This document shows, one piece after another, positions 5,086 to 6,099 of a DNA stretch of 6,099 bases. The position numbers and the translations under genes were made by a program. The notes under the pieces were generated by a model, which was not told the origin of the DNA, did not search any database, and saw only the letters and a list, made by a program, of their open reading frames with translations. The stretch is taken from NCBI GenBank assembly GCA_030043855.1, contig JASHWW010000131.1:1-6099 (forward strand), given 5' to 3'. Every line of letters starts with the position of its first letter. Position 1 is the stretch's first letter. Source of the stretch: Thermoplasmata archaeon. GTDB taxonomy: Archaea > Thermoplasmatota > Thermoplasmata > Lutacidiplasmatales > UBA184.

Positions 5086-6099
5086 CACCCGCCCGGCGCC
5101 GCGCCCCGCACGAACGCGGCGCGCAGCCGATCGAGATCCGAGCTCCCGAGCAGGTCGGGGGTCAGGTGGAGCCAGGCGCGCGCCTCGTGCTCCCGCAGGC
5201 GCGCGTCCAGCTCCGCGAGGAACTCGAGCACCTGGTCGACCCCGTGGATCCGGACCAGATATTCGATCCCCTCGAGGAACACGACCGTCACCCCGCGGTC
5301 CCCCACCGCCTGGGACAGGTAGGTCGAGATCCCGCCGAGATCGCCGGGCTTGAGCGTCGGTCCCCGCCCGAGGTTGCTCAGCCACAGCACCTCGATCGGG
5401 CGGCTGCCCGCGAGCGCCCGGATCCGCTCGGGCGGTTCCCGGACCACCGCCACTCCGCGATGCCCGGCCGCGGCGGCGTCGAAGAACGGCTGCAGCGCCT
5501 CCACGATCGTTGACGCGCCGGTCAATTCTATGCCGCCGGTCCGCGAGATCGTCGGGGCGGGCGCGATCGCTTCGATCGGGGCCAGAAGGGCAGCCGCCTC
5601 GATGGTCTCTGGCACCGGAGGGACCTCCACGGGGGGACGGACCACCGGGGCGGCCTCGGCGGCAACGGGGGGTGGGAGTTCGAGGGAAGCGGGAGGGGGA
5701 AGGGACGAAGGCTCCGTCCGCACCGGAACCGGCTCCGGCGCGACCGTCTCCTCCACGGCGGGGACGGGCGGAGGAGTGGTGGGGTCCGGTCCGGCGGGCG
5801 CGGGTTCCGACGTCGTGGGCTCGTCCACGAGCGAGATGGGCGCATCCGCCGCCGGAGTCGCGACCGATGAGCTCGGTTCGGGGACCTCCTCGCCCGCCTC
5901 GACCGGGTGGGGGTCGGGGGCGGGAGCGTCGCCCGCGAGCGGGACGGTCTCGACGGTGCCTTCGATCGGAAGCACCTCCACCGCCGGGGCGTCGCTCGGT
6001 GGGGCCGATGGCTCGCCGGGCTCGCCCTCGAGACCGGAGGACGAGACCTCGGGTGCGGCCCGTGGCGGCCCTGTCGGTTCCGGTGCCGGGGGGGTCTCG
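5085..6099 (-). CDS. DUF835 domain protein with long Pro/Ala/Glu-rich N-terminal tract, 5'-truncated by the window edge
   Basis: The minus-strand frame is open from the right edge to the TGA at 5085-5087, giving 337 codons with the true start outside the window. A GTG at 5981 is in frame but the same low-complexity sequence continues upstream of it, so I treat it as internal. About 186 residues of Pro/Ala/Glu/Val-rich, probably disordered sequence (6099 to about 5541) lead to a compact C-terminal domain (about 5540-5100). That domain matches DUF835: GVAVVREPPERIRALAG, IEVLWLSNL, LKPGDLGGISTYLSQ, VTVVFLEGIEYLVRIHG and VLEFLAELDARLREHEARA. DUF835 is a mainly archaeal family of unknown function; from memory it is often attached to sensory domains. 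No membrane segment is visible in the part seen, and an additional upstream domain is possible. It is convergent with gene D, so a shared role is not implied. Confidence 0.86.
   Translation of the reverse strand, partial: ETPPAPEPTGPPRAAPEVSSSGLEGEPGEPSAPPSDAPAVEVLPIEGTVETVPLAGDAPAPDPHPVEAGEEVPEPSSSVATPAADAPISLVDEPTTSEPAPAGPDPTTPPPVPAVEETVAPEPVPVRTEPSSLPPPASLELPPPVAAEAAPVVRPPVEVPPVPETIEAAALLAPIEAIAPAPTISRTGGIELTGASTIVEALQPFFDAAAAGHRGVAVVREPPERIRALAGSRPIEVLWLSNLGRGPTLKPGDLGGISTYLSQAVGDRGVTVVFLEGIEYLVRIHGVDQVLEFLAELDARLREHEARAWLHLTPDLLGSSDLDRLRAAFVRGAAPGG

Noticed and set aside
5979..5981. GTG as true start of the DUF835 protein
   Set aside because: The frame stays open to the window edge with the same Pro/Ala/Glu-rich composition upstream, so the start is more likely outside the window.

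Overview
The window is very GC-rich and densely coded. It looks archaeal, most likely from a high-GC Thermoplasmatota-type lineage. Three observations point there, none decisive: a recognisable DUF835 domain (a mainly archaeal family) at the right end, an AT-rich TATA-like element just ahead of the only clear minus-strand gene start, and a glycosylation-sequon-rich, membrane-anchored PstS-like protein. No RNA gene, CRISPR array, insertion sequence or origin was seen.

Layout. Left third, minus strand (1-2365): a PstS-like substrate-binding protein (1067-2365) followed after about 30 bp by a large polytopic membrane protein that runs off the left edge (1-1036). This pair replaces the pstCAB genes one would expect beside pstS, and the phosphate-binding R-S-D-G-S-G-T motif of the PstS-like protein is altered. 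Centre, plus strand (2559-5060): four consecutive genes for short secreted or membrane-anchored proteins of one paralogous family. They come as two tightly coupled pairs: A-B overlap by 3 bp, and C-D are separated by 4 bp. About 180 bp with a candidate promoter lies between the pairs. Every member has an N-terminal basic plus hydrophobic segment, a Thr/Ala/Pro-rich strand-like mature region, a central W-x-F, a Y-x-E-T-Q motif and an extreme C-terminus of C-x5-C-P. C and D are a gapless tandem duplication with a 595-bp period, about 72% identical in protein. Right end, minus strand (5085-6099): a protein with a long Pro/Ala/Glu-rich tract and a C-terminal DUF835 domain, truncated at its N-terminus by the window edge and convergent with gene D.

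Regulation. The divergent region between the PstS-like gene and gene A (2366-2558) holds a palindromic AT-rich element (GTATTAATAC) and a perfect 18-bp GC-rich palindrome at 2526-2543, immediately before the probable start of gene A. I do not recognise the four-gene family. It is the best candidate here for an undescribed system, possibly a multi-subunit surface structure or filament, but that role is inference only.
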